Positions 20,313 through 21,014 of a DNA stretch of 21,014 nucleotides are shown here, piece by piece (the stretch's first letter is position 1; every line of letters starts with the position of its first letter). The stretch comes from JABWBJ01 sp035646395. GTDB lineage: Bacteria > Gemmatimonadota > Gemmatimonadetes > Gemmatimonadales > Gemmatimonadaceae. The stretch covers positions 1 through 21,014 of the forward strand of contig DASRPK010000196.1 of the NCBI GenBank assembly GCA_035646395.1, written 5' to 3'. The notes under the pieces were generated by a model, which worked only from the letters and a program-made list of their open reading frames with translations, was not told the DNA's origin and made no database searches. The position numbers and the translations under genes were made by a program.

Positions 20313-21014
20313 ATGCGACTCATCCGGCGTCTCGGACAGTGGCTGCGTCCTGGTGCTCGCGACGCCGATCTCGCCGAGGAGTTGTCATTTCATCGGGAGG
20401 CGATCGAGCGCGACCTGATCGCCCGTGGTCATTCGCCCGCTGAAGCCCGCGACACGGCACGGCGCGCAATGGGAAACGAGACGCGTGCAAAAGAGGTCGC
20501 ACGAGGCATCTGGATCTGGCCCTCGCTCGACGCGGTCTGGCAGGACGCGCGGGTCACGATGCGCGGATTTGCCCGGAACCCCGTCTTCACCGCAGGCGTC
20601 ATGGTGACGTTTGCGTTAGGCGTCGGCGCGAATGCGGCAATGTTCTCGGTCATCGACCGGATGATGGTTCGTCCGCCCGCGCTCATGCGCGATCCCGCGA
20701 GTGTGCACCGTGTCCACATGTACCGCACCTCGAACGGCATCGAGAGCGAGACGGGTGGTCAATACGCCAGGAACGCGGACATCGCGCGTTGGACGACGAA
20801 CTCCTTCAACGCCGTCGCCATGCACTCGACCAGGCAGCTTGCGGTCGGCGTGGGGCAGGACGCGCGCGAAGTGCGTATCGGGATCGTCAGCGCGAACTTC
20901 TTCGACTTCTTCGATGCGCCACCCGTCGCCGGCCGCTACTTCGACGTTTCCGAAGACGCGCCCCCCGCAGGCTCGCCGGTCGCCGTCCTGAGTTACGCGA
21001 CATGGCAAACGCAG
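20313..21014 (+). CDS. ADOP-type permease (module 2), 3' end beyond window
   Basis: An ATG at 20313 opens a frame that stays open to the last base, giving 234 residues of an expected ~800-900. The soluble prefix 'DADLAEELSFHREAIERDLIARGHSPAEARDTARRAMGN' (18-54) is the typical ADOP N-terminus. It is followed by 'VWQDARVTMRGFARNPVFTAGVMVTFALGVGANAAMFSVIDRMMVRPP' with TM1 at about 91-115 and by the start of a MacB-like periplasmic domain ('VGVGQDAREVRIGIVSANFFDFFDAPPVAGRYF'). It is the partner of the PadR gene 9 bp upstream and diverges from the permease of module 1. The TTA-GGC of its first helix is a CGTTAGG heptamer. Confidence 0.93.
   Translation, partial: MRLIRRLGQWLRPGARDADLAEELSFHREAIERDLIARGHSPAEARDTARRAMGNETRAKEVARGIWIWPSLDAVWQDARVTMRGFARNPVFTAGVMVTFALGVGANAAMFSVIDRMMVRPPALMRDPASVHRVHMYRTSNGIESETGGQYARNADIARWTTNSFNAVAMHSTRQLAVGVGQDAREVRIGIVSANFFDFFDAPPVAGRYFDVSEDAPPAGSPVAVLSYATWQTQ

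Noticed and set aside
1..21014. CRISPR arrays, phage genes, insertion sequences, tRNA or rRNA genes
   Set aside because: No regularly spaced direct repeats, transposase or integrase-like frames, or tRNA/rRNA-like segments were seen on either strand by reading; short tRNA-like folds could be missed without a search tool.

Overview
The window is GC-rich DNA from a bacterial chromosome, most likely a soil-type member of Gemmatimonadota; Acidobacteriota is the main alternative. The reasons are two PadR-plus-orphan-permease modules of the 'acidobacterial duplicated orphan permease' (ADOP) type, many secreted or lipoprotein hydrolases, a very large secreted PIG-L family deacetylase, a LigB-type ATP-dependent DNA ligase, and GC-rich REP-like repeats. 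No phage, insertion sequence, CRISPR array, rRNA or tRNA was seen. This is inference from gene content; no database was searched.

Layout. 1-471: the end of a secreted DinB-like protein, closed by a bidirectional terminator facing a convergent two-helix membrane protein (528-1148). 1219-3292: LigB-type DNA ligase, then a four-helix membrane protein behind a palindromic operator. 7694 down to 3353 (minus strand): a run of four genes, namely a serine beta-lactamase-fold hydrolase, a lipoprotein esterase, a DUF2236/MpaB-type oxygenase (coupled by an ATGA overlap) and a secreted alpha/beta hydrolase. 7905-9404 (plus): a DUF2975 membrane protein, a YozG-like Xre regulator and a DUF4386 membrane protein behind an AT-rich promoter with three ATCGAT-centred sites. 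9416-10465: a BP74-like lipoprotein diverging from a membrane protein that is preceded by a likely 25-codon leader peptide. 10488-14088: a dihydrofolate-reductase-like protein, a truncated gene remnant, and an 896-residue PIG-L deacetylase. 14103-16230: a Uma2-type nuclease, then an ArsR-SRPBCC-VOC operon with a readable promoter and operator. 16367-21014: two divergent PadR-ADOP modules with a small cysteine-containing ORF between them; the second permease runs off the right edge.

Common themes. Most of the window is self-regulated one-component control of membrane or envelope proteins (PadR, PadR, Xre, ArsR), and several of the operators can be read directly. The two 'ACTTTGTAC...AAAGT' palindromes, before the 2807 membrane gene and the 7694 hydrolase, look like sites for one shared regulator that is not in the window. 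The heptamer CGTTAGG (or CCTAACG) occurs 16 times on the two strands. It lies mostly inside genes, where it is read either as Leu-Gly with the rare TTA codon or as Pro-Asn. This is the most striking pattern that the genes do not explain.
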